Part shown: positions 43,832-54,200 of the stretch, piece by piece
Numbering within the stretch: the first letter of the stretch is position 1
Layout: each line of letters begins with the position of its first letter
Assembly: GCF_024832785.1 (NCBI RefSeq)
Contig: NZ_CP116615.1
Coordinates: 4,278,001 to 4,342,000, forward strand
DNA length: 64,000 nt
Reading direction: 5' to 3'
Source: Fontisphaera persica
GTDB taxonomy: Bacteria; Verrucomicrobiota; Verrucomicrobiia; Limisphaerales; Fontisphaeraceae
Program-made: the position numbers and the translations under genes
The notes under the pieces: generated by a model
The model's input: only the letters and a program-made list of their open reading frames with translations
Database searches by the model: none
What the model was told of the DNA's origin: nothing

Positions 43832-45748
43832 TTAAATCAGGCCTTTCTTTTTCAGCATCGCCTCCATCGCCTTGTCCATCATCAAGTCGGCCAGGGGGCG
43901 GGTGGCTTCGTCCAAAGCAGCGTTGGCGGCCTTGAGTTTGGCGGGGTCGCCGGTTTTGGTGCGGGGGTCTTCCTGCGCCAGCACGGCTTCCACGTCGGCC
44001 ATCGCCTGCTCAATTTTCTGGCGGTACTCGGCGCTCAATTCCTGGCCGCACTCGGCCAGGCCCTTGCGGGTGGCGGTCAGGGTTTCGCCGGCGCGCAGCT
44101 TGGCTTCAATCCATTGCCGGGCGCGCAAATCATCAAAGGCGTGCTCGATGGATTCCTCCACCATCTTCTGCACCTCGGCATCGTTGACGTCCACCACCGA
44201 TTTAATATCCACCACTTTTTGCCGGCCGGTTTTAATGTCACGGGCCAGCACGTGCAGGATGCCGTTGGCGTCAATTTCAAACTGCACGCCCACCCGCGGC
44301 ACGCCTTTGGGCGCCGGCTCAAACTCAATTTCAAACCGGCCCAGACTCCAGTTGTCCTTCGCGCGCTCGCGCTCGCCCTGCAACACGTGAATGAGCATCG
44401 AACGCTGGTTGTCCACCGCGGTGGTGAACATTTCCCCGGCCTTGATGGGGATGGTGCTGTTGCGCGGGATGATGACATTCATCAGGCCGCCAAACGTTTC
44501 AATGCCCAGCGAAAGCGGCGTGACATCCAGCAACAGCACGTTTTGGAAGCCCCCGCTCAAAATCTCCGCCTGAATCGCCGCGCCCAGCGCCACGGCTTCA
44601 TCCGGGTTTTGCGAGGTGTTGAGCTGCGGGCCTTTTTTGGGGGCCGGCTCCTCGCTCAGCGGCAGGTTGCCGCGGGCTTCGGCAAATTCCGTGTCCACGC
44701 ATCCAAACCACTCGGCCACCAGCCGCCGCACCAGCGGCATGCGCGTCTGTCCGCCCACCAGTATTACCTGGTCCAAATCCGCCGGCTCCACCCGTGCATC
44801 CGCCAGCGAGCGCAGACAATGCGCGCGGGTCCGCTCGATGATGTCGCGGGTCAACCGCTCCAGCTCCTCCCGCGTGAGGCGGTAGCTGTAACTGAAATGC
44901 GGCGTCAAAAACGGCAGGGCAATTTCCACCTCCGTTTCCGTGCTGAGCTGGATTTTCGCTTTTTCCGCGGCCTCCCGCAGGCGCGACATCATGGAGAGGT
45001 CCGCCGTGGCCTCCGGCCCGCCGGCGGCGCGGATGCGCTCCACCAGAAAATCCACCAGCCGCCGGTCCAGGTCATCGCCGCCCAGCCGGGTGTTGCCATT
45101 GGTGGCCAGCACCTGGAAAACCCCCTGGTTCAGCTCGAGTATGGACAAATCGAAAGTGCCCCCGCCCAGGTCATAAACCGCAATGCGCGATTTTTCCTTC
45201 AGGCGGTTCAATCCGTACGCCAGCGCCGCCGCCGTGGGTTCATTGACAATGCGCTCCACCGTCAAGCCCGCCAGCTCGCCCGCCCGCTTGGTGGCGTTGC
45301 GCTGGGCGTCATTAAAATACGCCGGCACGGTGATGACGGCGCGCGTCACCGGCTCGCCCAGGGCGCGTTCCGCGTCGCGCTTCAATTTCTTGAGGATTTC
45401 GGCCGAAATCTCCTCCGGCGTGTAGGTGCGCCCGTGAATGTCAATCTGCACCGGCCCGCCGCCCTCGCCGCGCACGGGATACGTCACCAGCATTTCTTCC
45501 CGCGGAATTTCCGCGCCGCGGCGGCCCATGAACCGTTTGATGGAATACACCGTTTCCCGCGGTTTGAGCACGCGCACGCGATGCGCGGGATGCCCCACCA
45601 GCGGCTCCGCCTCCGGCCCCGGAAAATGCACCACCGAAGGCGTCAACCGGTTGCCTTCCGCATCGGCAATCACATACGGGATGCCCGCCTCCACCACCGC
45701 CACCAGGGAGTTGGTTGTGCCCAAATCAATCCCAACAATTTTGCTCAT
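43832..45748 (-). CDS. Hsp70-family chaperone (DnaK/HscA-like)
   Basis: A 638-residue ATP-dependent chaperone. The nucleotide-binding domain is complete: IVGIDLGTTNSLVAVVE, AVITVPAYFNDAQRNATKRAGELAGL, IVNEPTAAALAYG, AVYDLGGGTFDLSIL and ILVGGQTRMPLVRRLV. An extra stretch of about 20 residues (ARGNLPLSEEPAPKKGPQL) precedes NPDEAVALGAAIQ. The substrate-binding domain starts at LLLDVTPLSLGIETFGG. The C-terminus (MDKAMEAMLKKKGLI) lacks the glycine-rich, acidic tail of the main DnaK. No grpE, dnaJ or isc genes are adjacent, so I regard it as a secondary Hsp70, possibly HscA-like. Confidence 0.92.
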   Translation of the reverse strand: MSKIVGIDLGTTNSLVAVVEAGIPYVIADAEGNRLTPSVVHFPGPEAEPLVGHPAHRVRVLKPRETVYSIKRFMGRRGAEIPREEMLVTYPVRGEGGGPVQIDIHGRTYTPEEISAEILKKLKRDAERALGEPVTRAVITVPAYFNDAQRNATKRAGELAGLTVERIVNEPTAAALAYGLNRLKEKSRIAVYDLGGGTFDLSILELNQGVFQVLATNGNTRLGGDDLDRRLVDFLVERIRAAGGPEATADLSMMSRLREAAEKAKIQLSTETEVEIALPFLTPHFSYSYRLTREELERLTRDIIERTRAHCLRSLADARVEPADLDQVILVGGQTRMPLVRRLVAEWFGCVDTEFAEARGNLPLSEEPAPKKGPQLNTSQNPDEAVALGAAIQAEILSGGFQNVLLLDVTPLSLGIETFGGLMNVIIPRNSTIPIKAGEMFTTAVDNQRSMLIHVLQGERERAKDNWSLGRFEIEFEPAPKGVPRVGVQFEIDANGILHVLARDIKTGRQKVVDIKSVVDVNDAEVQKMVEESIEHAFDDLRARQWIEAKLRAGETLTATRKGLAECGQELSAEYRQKIEQAMADVEAVLAQEDPRTKTGDPAKLKAANAALDEATRPLADLMMDKAMEAMLKKKGLI

Positions 45749-45774
45749 AAAGCGAAACGACCACCGTCAAGCTG

Positions 45775-45802
45775 AGCATAGCACTGCTTGTCCGAACAGC
45801 AA
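45775..45802 (-). promoter_or_regulatory. possible promoter of the Hsp70 gene
   Basis: On the minus strand TTGCTG (45802-45797) and TATGCT (45780-45775) are 16 nt apart, leaving a 26-nt gap to ATG 45748 with no Shine-Dalgarno. No CIRCE inverted repeat is visible. Confidence 0.35.
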
Positions 45803-45878
45803 GCGAAGCCCGGCCCGGCCTTGCCCCACTTCCGGCGCCGGCCCCGGCCTGCCACGGGCCGGAGCACCGGCTGAAAGC

Positions 45879-47168
45879 TTACTTCCACCCCTGCATCACC
45901 GCCCGGGCAGCCGACACCGTGCGCTCGATGTCCTGCTCGGTGTGCGCGGTGGAAATAAAACCGGCCTCAAAAGGCGACGGCGCCAGATAAATGCCCGCCT
46001 CCAACATCCCGTGGAAAAAGCGCTTGAACCGCTCACGGTCGCTGCGCAGGGCATCGCCCAGGTGATGCACCGGCTCGCCGGTGAAATAAAGGCAGAACAT
46101 GGAGCCGCAGCGGTTGAATTGCGCCGGCACCCCCGCCCGGGCAACCGCCTCCTTGAGACCATCCTCCAGTTGCTGGCCCAGCGCTTCAAGCCGCGCATAA
46201 GCGGAGCCATCTTCCAATAATTCCAGCGCCGCCAGGCCCGCCGCCATGGCCAGCGGGTTGCCGCTCAACGTCCCCGCCTGATACACCGGCCCCAACGGCG
46301 CCAGGCAATCCATGATTTCCGCCCGCCCCCCAAACGCCCCCACCGGCAGGCCGCCGCCGATGATTTTGCCAAAGCAGGTCAGGTCCGGCTGGATGCCAAA
46401 CCGCTCCTGCGCCCCCCCAAACGCCAGGCGAAAGCCGGTCATCACTTCATCGAAAATCAACAGCGCCCCGTTTTCCCGCGTGATTTTCCGCAAAAACTCC
46501 AGATAACCCGGCCGCGGCAGGTACAGGCCGGCGTTGCCGGGCACCGGCTCCAGAATGATGCCCGCGATTTGTCCGGCATTGGCCGCAAAGGCGGCGCGCA
46601 CGGCCTCCTCATCATTGAAGGGCAGCACGATGGTGTGCTGGGTGAAAGCCGCCGGCACGCCGGCGCTGTCGGGATGCCCAAACGTCAGCGCGCCGGAGCC
46701 GGCCTTGACCAGCAGCGAGTCGGCGTGGCCGTGATAACAGCCATCAAACTTGATGATTTTATCGCGTCTCGTGAAACCGCGCGCCAGCCGGATGGCCGAC
46801 ATGCACGCCTCGGTGCCGCTGTTGCAGAAGCGGATTTTCTCAACGCTGGGAATGCGCTCAATGATGCACCGCGCCAGCGCCACCTCGCGCGGGTTGGGGA
46901 TGCCGAAACTGGTGCCGTCATCCGCCGCGCTTTTGATGGCGGCCACAATGGCCGGATGCGCATGGCCGTGAATGGCCGGCCCCCACGTGCACACATAATC
47001 AAGGTACTCGTTGCCGTCCACATCCCACACCCGCGCCCCCGCTGCGCGTTGCACAAAAAAAGGCTTGCCTCCCACCGCGCGAAAGGCCCGCACCGGTGAA
47101 TTCACGCCGCCCGGCAGATAACGCAACGCTTCGTCGAACAGGGCATCTGATTTGATTCGCGACATCAT
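45879..47168 (-). CDS. hemL: glutamate-1-semialdehyde 2,1-aminomutase
   Basis: A 429-residue PLP enzyme of the C5 pathway of tetrapyrrole synthesis, converting glutamate-1-semialdehyde to 5-aminolevulinate. The family sequence is clear: YLPGGVNSPVRAFRAVGG, CTWGPAIHGHAHPAIV, FCNSGTEACMSAIRLARGFT, KFDGCYHGHADSLLVKAGSGALT, LIFDEVMTGFRLAFGG, then CFGKIIGGGLPVGAFGGR, which carries the PLP-binding lysine. The length is normal. Two adjacent ATGs (47168, 47165) are possible starts, and the promoter favours the first. No other hem gene is nearby. Confidence 0.96.
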   Translation of the reverse strand: MMSRIKSDALFDEALRYLPGGVNSPVRAFRAVGGKPFFVQRAAGARVWDVDGNEYLDYVCTWGPAIHGHAHPAIVAAIKSAADDGTSFGIPNPREVALARCIIERIPSVEKIRFCNSGTEACMSAIRLARGFTRRDKIIKFDGCYHGHADSLLVKAGSGALTFGHPDSAGVPAAFTQHTIVLPFNDEEAVRAAFAANAGQIAGIILEPVPGNAGLYLPRPGYLEFLRKITRENGALLIFDEVMTGFRLAFGGAQERFGIQPDLTCFGKIIGGGLPVGAFGGRAEIMDCLAPLGPVYQAGTLSGNPLAMAAGLAALELLEDGSAYARLEALGQQLEDGLKEAVARAGVPAQFNRCGSMFCLYFTGEPVHHLGDALRSDRERFKRFFHGMLEAGIYLAPSPFEAGFISTAHTEQDIERTVSAARAVMQGWK

Positions 47169-47174
47169 ACGGCA

Positions 47175-47203
47175 AAAGTAAAGTGCGGGCGCAGGTCAGG
47201 CAA
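47175..47203 (-). promoter_or_regulatory. promoter of hemL
   Basis: On the minus strand TTGCCT (47203-47198), a 17-nt spacer and TACTTT (47180-47175) lie upstream. The -10 ends 6 nt before ATG 47168, and there is no Shine-Dalgarno. Confidence 0.45.
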
Positions 47204-47362
47204 TGAGGATTGTGGGGCTTGGCCAGGGGACCGGGTCCCGGCATTCAGGCTTCTGGGTGAGGAAACCAATGGCAATGCCCTGCCCGGCAGGCAGGCGGCC
47301 GCGGTCGCAATAACGCAAACCCGCAGCGTTGCTTCCCGGGATTGGGGCGGAATAGTTTATGT

Positions 47363-47390
47363 TTTACAACGCTGCAACCGGTCGCATAAT
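47363..47390 (+). promoter_or_regulatory. promoter of the Gfo/Idh/MocA gene
   Basis: TTTACA (47363-47368), a 16-nt spacer and CATAAT (47385-47390) each match consensus at 5 of 6 positions. The -10 ends 8 nt before ATG 47399, predicting a leaderless or 1-2 nt leader transcript. Confidence 0.6.
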
Positions 47391-47398
47391 CCCTCGCC

Positions 47399-48715
47399 AT
47401 GAAATCTGTTTCCCCAAGATTTTCGCGGCGCAATTTTTTGCAGCGCCAACTGGCTTGGGCCGGCGCGTGTCTGGCCGCTCCCCTGTGGGTGCCCGCGCCG
47501 GTGCTCGGCCGCGGCGGCGCCCTGCCGCCCAGCGAGCGGGTGGCGATGGGCTTCATTGGTGTGGGCGGCCAGGGGGCCGGTCATTTGCTGGGCGGCGCCT
47601 GGACCTATCTGGCCGGGGGCTACACCGCCCGCAAGGATGTCCAGGTGCTCGCCGTCTGCGATGTATGGCGCGACCGCCGCGAGCGCGCGCGCGACCGCGT
47701 CAATCAACATTATCAGCAGGTGTATGGCCAGGCCGGCTACCGGCCGTGCGAGGCGTACACGGATTTTCGCCACGTGCTGGACCGCGCCGATATTGACGCC
47801 GTGCTCATCGCCTCGCCGGCGCACTGGCATGCGGTGATGTCCGTCATGGCGGCGCAGGCGGGCAAGGATATTTACTGTGAAAAACCCACCGCCTGCACCA
47901 TCCGCGAAAGCCAGGCCGTGCTGCGCGCCGTCCGCCGGTACGGGCGCGTGTACCAGGCGGGCACGCAACAGCGCAGTGAATACAACGGCTATTTCCGCCG
48001 GGCCTGTGAGTACGTCCGCAGCGGGCGGCTGGGACAGCTCAAGGAAATCTACGCCTACCGCGATGGCGGCGCGATTGCCTGGGGCGCGAAATTTGGCCCC
48101 GCCAAACCCGTGCCCGAAACCTTGGACTGGGACTTGTACCTCGGGCCGGCACCGTGGGTGCCTTACGACGGCAACACCGGCGCCCACCGCTACGACATTG
48201 GCGAGCTGAACTGGGGCCAGCATCATTATGACATCGTCCAATGGGCCGCCGGCATGGATGACTCCGGGCCGGTTGCCTTGTTCATGGAGGAAGGGCGCAC
48301 CTCCTATCGCTACGCCAACGGGGTGGTCGTTCACGGGCGGCCTTATCCCGGGGAGCCCGTAGGGCATGACGGCGGTTGTTGTTTTGTGGGCGCCCACGGG
48401 CGATTGGCGGTGGACCGCGGCAATCTGGTCAGTTACCCGGAGGACATCATCCGCGAGCCGCTGCGCCCCAACGAGGTGCATCTCTACTTCAGCGACAGCC
48501 ACTCCGGCAATTTTTTGGAGTGCGTCAAATCCCGCAAAAAAACCATCTGCGATGCCGACATCGCCCACCGCGCCGCCAGCGCGCTGCTGCTGGGGGGCAT
48601 TGAAAAAATATTGCAACGCCCCCTGCAATGGGACCCCGTGGCCGAGCAATTTGTGGGCGATGAGGAAGCCAACCGCCTCCTGTCCATTGCCCAACGCCCG
48701 CCATGGCAAGTCTGA
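47399..48715 (+). CDS. Tat-exported Gfo/Idh/MocA-family oxidoreductase
   Basis: A 438-residue protein. It starts with a twin-arginine signal (SRRNFLQRQLAWAGACLAAPLWVPAP), so it is exported folded with its cofactor. The Rossmann NAD(P) motif follows (VAMGFIGVGGQGAGHLL), then the family motif CEKPTACTIRESQAVLRAVRRYGRVYQAGTQQR, in which EKP supplies the catalytic-site lysine. A C-terminal alpha/beta substrate domain completes it (ELNWGQHHYDIVQWAAGMDDSGP). Such exported paralogues are numerous in Verrucomicrobiota and Planctomycetota and are presumed to act on sugars or sugar derivatives. It begins a same-strand run: the HEAT-repeat gene starts 41 nt after its stop. Confidence 0.92.
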   Translation: MKSVSPRFSRRNFLQRQLAWAGACLAAPLWVPAPVLGRGGALPPSERVAMGFIGVGGQGAGHLLGGAWTYLAGGYTARKDVQVLAVCDVWRDRRERARDRVNQHYQQVYGQAGYRPCEAYTDFRHVLDRADIDAVLIASPAHWHAVMSVMAAQAGKDIYCEKPTACTIRESQAVLRAVRRYGRVYQAGTQQRSEYNGYFRRACEYVRSGRLGQLKEIYAYRDGGAIAWGAKFGPAKPVPETLDWDLYLGPAPWVPYDGNTGAHRYDIGELNWGQHHYDIVQWAAGMDDSGPVALFMEEGRTSYRYANGVVVHGRPYPGEPVGHDGGCCFVGAHGRLAVDRGNLVSYPEDIIREPLRPNEVHLYFSDSHSGNFLECVKSRKKTICDADIAHRAASALLLGGIEKILQRPLQWDPVAEQFVGDEEANRLLSIAQRPPWQV

Positions 48716-48756
48716 ATGTTTTCCTTTCCCGACCAAAGATTCCACCCCTTGCTTGC

Positions 48757-51174
48757 ATGAACACCACCTGCTGCTCCCTGGTCATCCTCCTGGCCGCGCT
48801 GGCCTGGCCGTTGGCGTCCGCGCCAGCCGCCTCTACGCCCTCCGAATCGGAACTCATCGCCGTGTTGCAAAGCCCGGCGCCGCCCGAGCAAAAAGACGCC
48901 GCCTGCGCCCGGTTAAAACGCATCGGCACCGCCGCCGCCGTCCCCGCCCTGGCGCGTCTGCTGACCGACCCGGAACTCTCGCACTCGGCGCGCTATGCGC
49001 TGGAATCTCTCCCTTGCCCGGAGGCCACGGCAGCCCTCCTCGCGGCCTTGGCGGACGCCCAGCGCGCGCAAAAGGCCGGCATTCTCCAATCCCTGGGCGA
49101 GCGTCCGGACATGCCGGTCGCCCCGGTGGCCCGCCACCTTAACGACAGCCACCCGGACATCATCATTGCCGCCGCCATTGCCCTGGGCAAACGCGGTGGC
49201 GCAGAGGCCATCACGCATTTGCAACCCTGGCTCGACAAAACCTCCGGCCCCATCCGCACCGCCATCGTGGATGCCTTGTTGCGCGCGGCCGAAAACTTGC
49301 AGGGCGGACCCCACGCCGCCGCGGGCCTCAAAGTCTATGAGCGTTTGACCGCCCCCCAGGAATCCCCCGCCGTGCGCCAGGCTGCCTGGTGCGGCCTCCT
49401 CCGGGCGGACAAAAAACGCCGCTTGTCCCTGATGCGTGAAGGTCTGTTGGGCACGGATGCCATCCAGCAACGCGCGGTCCTGCAGGTGGCCGCCGAATGG
49501 AACACTCCCGCAGTGGCGCAGGAATTGGGCCGGCTCTTGCCCAAACTCCCGCCGCCCGTGCAGGCGTCGGTCATCGAAATTTTGCGCGCCACCGAAGCGC
49601 GCAGTGCCGTGCGTGCCGTGGTGGAGGCCCTGCGAAGCCCCGAGAGCTACGTCCGCATCGCCGCCGTGAACGCCCTGGCCGAATTGGGCCAGGCCGCCCA
49701 CGCGCCGTCTTTGTTGCAAGCGGCGCTGTCCCAGGACGCCCAGGAGCAGAAGGCCGCCCGGCGCGCGCTGGCCCGCCTGCGCGACCCCCTGGCCCCGACG
49801 CTCTTGAAGTTGCTGCCCACCGCCGCGCCGGCGATGCAAGCGGAAATCATCCAGACCCTGGCCGTGCGTCAGGAGACAGAGGCAGTGCCCCAGCTCTTGC
49901 AACTCGCCCGCACCGGCCCGGACAACGTGCGCACCCCGGCCCTGCGGGCGGTGGGCCAACTGGCCAAACCAGCCCAGCTTGCTGCGCTGGTTCAGGCGTT
50001 GCAACAGGCCCCCGATGACGCTCAGCGCCGCGCCGCCCAGGAAGCCCTGCTCGAAGCCTGCCGCCGCTTGCAGGCGCGCCCGGATTTTTCGCCCGAGCCG
50101 CTGGTGGCCGGCCTGCAGGGCGAGGCGGCGGCCCGCGCGGCCTTGTATCCCGTTCTGGCGCAGCTCCGGCATGAGCGCGTGCGGGCGGCCCTGTTGGCCG
50201 GACGGCAGGACGCCGATGCCCAGGCCCGCCAGGCGGCCCTGCGCGCCTTGTGCGACTCGGTGGACCCCGGTGTCCTGCCCGCCCTCCTCGAGCTGGCGCG
50301 TTCCTCCCCGGAAAACACCCTCCGCGTCCTGGCCGTGCGCGGCGCAGCGCGTCTGGTTCACGAGGAAGCCGGCAACCTGGGCACAACGGAACGCGCCGCC
50401 CTCCTGCGTGACCTGCTCGGGCTGGCTTCGCGCGTGGAGGAAAAACGGATGATTCTGGGCCGGCTCGCCGCAGCGCCCACTGTGGAATCCTTGGCCCTCG
50501 CCGCCAGTATGACCGCCGATCCCGCCTTGCAAAATGAAGCGGCTCAGGCCGTGTCAGCGCTGGCGGAGAGCCTCGCCGGGGCGCATCCGGCCGAGTGCAC
50601 CCGCGCGCTGCAAACAGCCCTGAAGCAGGTGAGTGAGCCAGCCCGCCAGAAAGATTTGCAGGCACGCCTCCAGCACATCGAGGCCCTGGCGGATTACCTC
50701 ACCGTCTGGCAGATGGCCGGCCCCTACCAGCAAGCCGGCAAATCCTATCAGGAATTGTTTGACCTCGTTTTCCCGCCGGAAACGGCCACGGCCGAAGTGA
50801 AATGGAAACCGTTGCCCGCCGGAACAGACCCCAAACGCCCCTTTGTCCTCGATGTGCTCAAGGCCTTGGGCGGCGAACAACGCGTGGCCTATTTGCGCAC
50901 CCGTGTTTATTCCGAAACCGAACAACCCGCGCGCCTTGAATTTGGCAGCGACGACGGCGTCAAAATCTGGTTGAACGGCCGCCAGGTGGCGGCCCTGAAC
51001 GTGGCGCGCCCGCTCACCCCGGGGTCGGATAAGACCGACGTGGTTTTGCAGCCAGGCTGGAATACGTTGTTGGTCAAATTGACCCAAAATAATTTAGGCT
51101 GGGAATTTTGCGCCCGCTTCCTCAAACCCGACGGCACCCGCCTTGCCGGCCTGAAATATCAGTTGCCCGAATAA
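48757..51174 (+). CDS. exported HEAT-repeat protein with C-terminal beta-sandwich
   Basis: An 805-residue protein. ATG 48757 opens a signal peptide (CCSLVILLAALAWPLASAPAAS). Residues 30-640 are HEAT/PBS-lyase-like helical repeats, for example AAVPALARLLTDPELSHSARYALESLP, and AVVEALRSPESYVRIAAVNALAELGQ. The last 160 residues switch to beta structure: WQMAGPYQQAGKSYQELFD, then RLEFGSDDGVKIWLNGRQVAALNVARPLTPGSDKTDVVLQPGWNTLLVKLTQN. That is a PA14/galactose-binding-like sandwich often found beside haem-binding or sugar-active proteins in this phylum. The protein is probably a periplasmic scaffold or binding protein. There is no CXXCH motif. The kinase gene starts 56 nt downstream. Confidence 0.85.
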   Translation: MNTTCCSLVILLAALAWPLASAPAASTPSESELIAVLQSPAPPEQKDAACARLKRIGTAAAVPALARLLTDPELSHSARYALESLPCPEATAALLAALADAQRAQKAGILQSLGERPDMPVAPVARHLNDSHPDIIIAAAIALGKRGGAEAITHLQPWLDKTSGPIRTAIVDALLRAAENLQGGPHAAAGLKVYERLTAPQESPAVRQAAWCGLLRADKKRRLSLMREGLLGTDAIQQRAVLQVAAEWNTPAVAQELGRLLPKLPPPVQASVIEILRATEARSAVRAVVEALRSPESYVRIAAVNALAELGQAAHAPSLLQAALSQDAQEQKAARRALARLRDPLAPTLLKLLPTAAPAMQAEIIQTLAVRQETEAVPQLLQLARTGPDNVRTPALRAVGQLAKPAQLAALVQALQQAPDDAQRRAAQEALLEACRRLQARPDFSPEPLVAGLQGEAAARAALYPVLAQLRHERVRAALLAGRQDADAQARQAALRALCDSVDPGVLPALLELARSSPENTLRVLAVRGAARLVHEEAGNLGTTERAALLRDLLGLASRVEEKRMILGRLAAAPTVESLALAASMTADPALQNEAAQAVSALAESLAGAHPAECTRALQTALKQVSEPARQKDLQARLQHIEALADYLTVWQMAGPYQQAGKSYQELFDLVFPPETATAEVKWKPLPAGTDPKRPFVLDVLKALGGEQRVAYLRTRVYSETEQPARLEFGSDDGVKIWLNGRQVAALNVARPLTPGSDKTDVVLQPGWNTLLVKLTQNNLGWEFCARFLKPDGTRLAGLKYQLPE

Positions 51175-51230
51175 TTGCCCATCGCCCGGCGCTCTGGCGG
51201 CGCGGCCGGACGGCGGCAGTTGGCTGAGAT

Positions 51231-54200
51231 ATGGACAAGACCCTCCGCATTTGTCCAGTTTGTGGCGCGCCTTTGCCTGACGACGCCCCGCCGGGGCTGT
51301 GCCCCCATTGCCGCCAGCCTCCTGCCAGCGACCCCTCTGCGGGAGCGGCGCGACCACGGGCCGGTGAAGTCTTCGGTGGCTACCGCATCCGCCGCCTGCT
51401 GGGCCGAGGGGGGATGGGAGAAGTCTTTGAGGCCGAGCAACTGGACACCGGCCGGCTGGTGGCGCTGAAGGTCATGGGCCATACCTTCGGCTCGGAAGAG
51501 GACCGCAAGCGCTTCCTGCGCGAGGCCCGCCTGGCGGCCTCCATCAACCATCCGCATGTCGTTTATGTGCATGGCGGAGCCGAAGTTCAACAAACTCCCG
51601 TCATTGCCATGGAGCTGGCCCGCGGGGGCACGCTCAGCGACCGCCTCCGCCAGTCGGGGCCGCTGCCGGTGACGGAGGCGGTGGAGGCGATGTTGCAAGT
51701 GATTGCCGGTCTGGAAGCCGCCCATGCCGCCGGCGTGTTGCATCGGGATATCAAACCGTCCAATTGCTTTGTCAGCGCCGATGGCGCAATCAAAATCGGC
51801 GATTTTGGCCTGGCCGTGAACACCCTGGCCCGCGGCGATTCCCTGCTTACGGCCACCGGCACCTGGCTGGGCACCCCGGCTTACGCCTCTCCGGAACAAT
51901 TGCGCGGCGAAGAGCTGACTGTGGCCTCGGATATTTATTCCGTGGGGGCCACCCTCTATCACTTGCTTACGGCGCGGCTGCCCTTTGCAAGCTCGGACAT
52001 GGTCAGGCTCATCACCGAGGTCCTGGACAAACCGCCGCCGCCACCCAACAGCCTGCGGCCGGATTTGCCCGAAGCCTTGTCCCGCATCATCCTCCGCTGT
52101 CTGGCCAAGGAACCCAAAGCCCGGTTTGCCTCCTACGGCGAGCTCCGCGATGCTTTGCTTCCCTTCACCCGCGCCGAAACGGAACCCGCGCGGCCCGCTC
52201 CTCGGGCTGTGGCGGGCTTGGTGGATTCCCTCATCGCCTCGCTGCCGGCGATGCTGTCCCATTTATATTGGGGGCAATCCCCGCAAGACACCCTCCTGAT
52301 GGAGCGCACCTGGACCGCCGCGCTGATGTGGCTGCCGCTCTTTTTATGGGGCTTTGGGTATTGGGTAATTTGCGAAGGCCACTGGGGCGCGGGTCTGGGC
52401 AAGGCGTTGCTGGGCCTGCGGGTGGTCAATCAGCGCGGGGACGTCCCCGGCCTGCCGCGGGCCGCCGCCCGGACCTTGTTGTTTTTATCGCCGGAACTGC
52501 TGCCCGCCCTGGTGGCCCTGCTGTTTTTGGGCGCGGACGAATACCGCATCATGCGCCAGCATGACTGGCTGGGATGGAGTGACACCCTCGGCGCCGGCTT
52601 GTTTCTCCTGTTGTATGCCACCCTCTGGAAACGCTTCGGCTACGTGGCCCTTTTGGACCGCTTCAGCGGCACGCGCGTCATCGTGCGTCCCAAAACCCAG
52701 CGCCGCCCCGCCTTGCGGCCGGCTGAGTGCCTGAACCCCGCGCCGCCGCCCTCCAGCCCCGCGCCTTTGCCCGCGTTTGGCTATTTTCGGACGCTCGCCT
52801 GCTTGTGGCAGAACGAGGCCGCAGGCGAGGCATTATACCTCGCCGAGGACACCGTCCTGCGCCGGCAGGTCTGGGTGCATGTGCGTCCCGACACCGCCCC
52901 CGCCGTCTCCCTGGCCCGCCGCGAGCTGGCGCGGCCCGGCCGTTTGCGCTGGTTGTGCGGCGGCACTCTTCCCTGCGGTCTATGGGATGCCTACGACGCG
53001 GTGGCCGGGGCGGCCTTGACGGATTTGGGCCGCCGCCCGCGCGCCTGGGCGGAAGTGCGTTTTTGGCTGCTGGACATGGCCGTCGAATTGGATGCGTGCC
53101 TCAAAGAACTGGAATTGCCGCCCCCGCTCGCGTTGAACCGCCTTTGGATTTCCCGCGCTGGCACCGCCGTATGGCTGGAATTTCCTGCCCCCGCGGCAGC
53201 GCCGGTGGAACCAGCCGATGCGGTGGTGTGGCCCCTGGACAGTCCCCACGCCGCCCAAAAATTTCTCGATGCCATGGTGCGGCGCGTGCTGGAACCGCGT
53301 CATCTGCCCATGCCTCCGCCATCAGGCAAAGGGGTGCGGGCGCCTGCGCCCTTGCATGCGCGGGGTTTCCTGGACAGCCTGGCGCGTGCGGCGTTTGACC
53401 GCATGGAATTTGTGCTGGGCAACCTCCGCTCCCTGACCGGCCGGGATGCAGTGGTCAGCCGCGTGCGGCGCGGGCTTTCCATCTTTTTGGTGCCGGCGGC
53501 AATCGTGCTCTTGAGCGGCATCATCCTGGTGGCCAGCAGCCTGGAATACTTCCGCTGGCAGCAAGCCTGGCGGGCCGAATATGGCAACCTGCCTTCCCTC
53601 CGCGGAGCCGTGACCATGTACCGCGTGGCCCAGCAGGCGGGGGATTTCCCCCTGCCCAATCCTCCGGACGAAGCGCTGGCGCGGGCATTTATTGTGGGGC
53701 ATTATGCCTCCCTGATTAACAATGCCGCTTTTTGGGAAAACCGCCCGCTCGCCAGCGCGTTCACCGAGCAAGACCGCCAACTGTTAAAAGAAGTCGTCAA
53801 CCGCCAGCCCCCTCCCGAGGCCGCCCTGGTGGAGCGCGCCAAAAAAGAACTGTCCGGCACGGTGGCCATGTTTGACCGCGCCACCCTCCTGACCAGCGGG
53901 CTGGCCGCGGCCGGCTTCCTGATACTTGCCCCGCTGCTCTGGGGCGTGCTGGAGCTGGTTTCTGCTCTCCTGGCCGGCAAGGCCCGGATTGTGGACCTCG
54001 CCGGCATGGCCGTGGTGAACAACCAGGGCGACCGCGCCAGCCGCTGGCGGCTGTTATGGCGCTGGGTGGTGGTGTGGTTTCCCCTGATTTTGATGTCGAG
54101 TCTGTGCCTCGTGTTTTTCTTCACCGTCCAGGAGGCGTTGCGCCAACCGCAAACCCTCGGACTGGTCCAATCCCTGCCCCTCCTCGTCCAACTGCTGTTG

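Noticed and set aside
47227-47291. Two 13-nt palindromes, GGGACCGGGTCCC and CCTGCCCGGCAGG, between hemL and the Gfo/Idh gene
   Set aside because: They differ in sequence, are GC-only and are not placed at either promoter. Such palindromes are expected by chance in GC-rich DNA.
48913-50532. A 539-residue minus-strand frame opposite the HEAT-repeat gene
   Set aside because: It is very rich in Gly, Gln, Arg and His with no domain; the plus-strand HEAT repeats explain the codon pattern.
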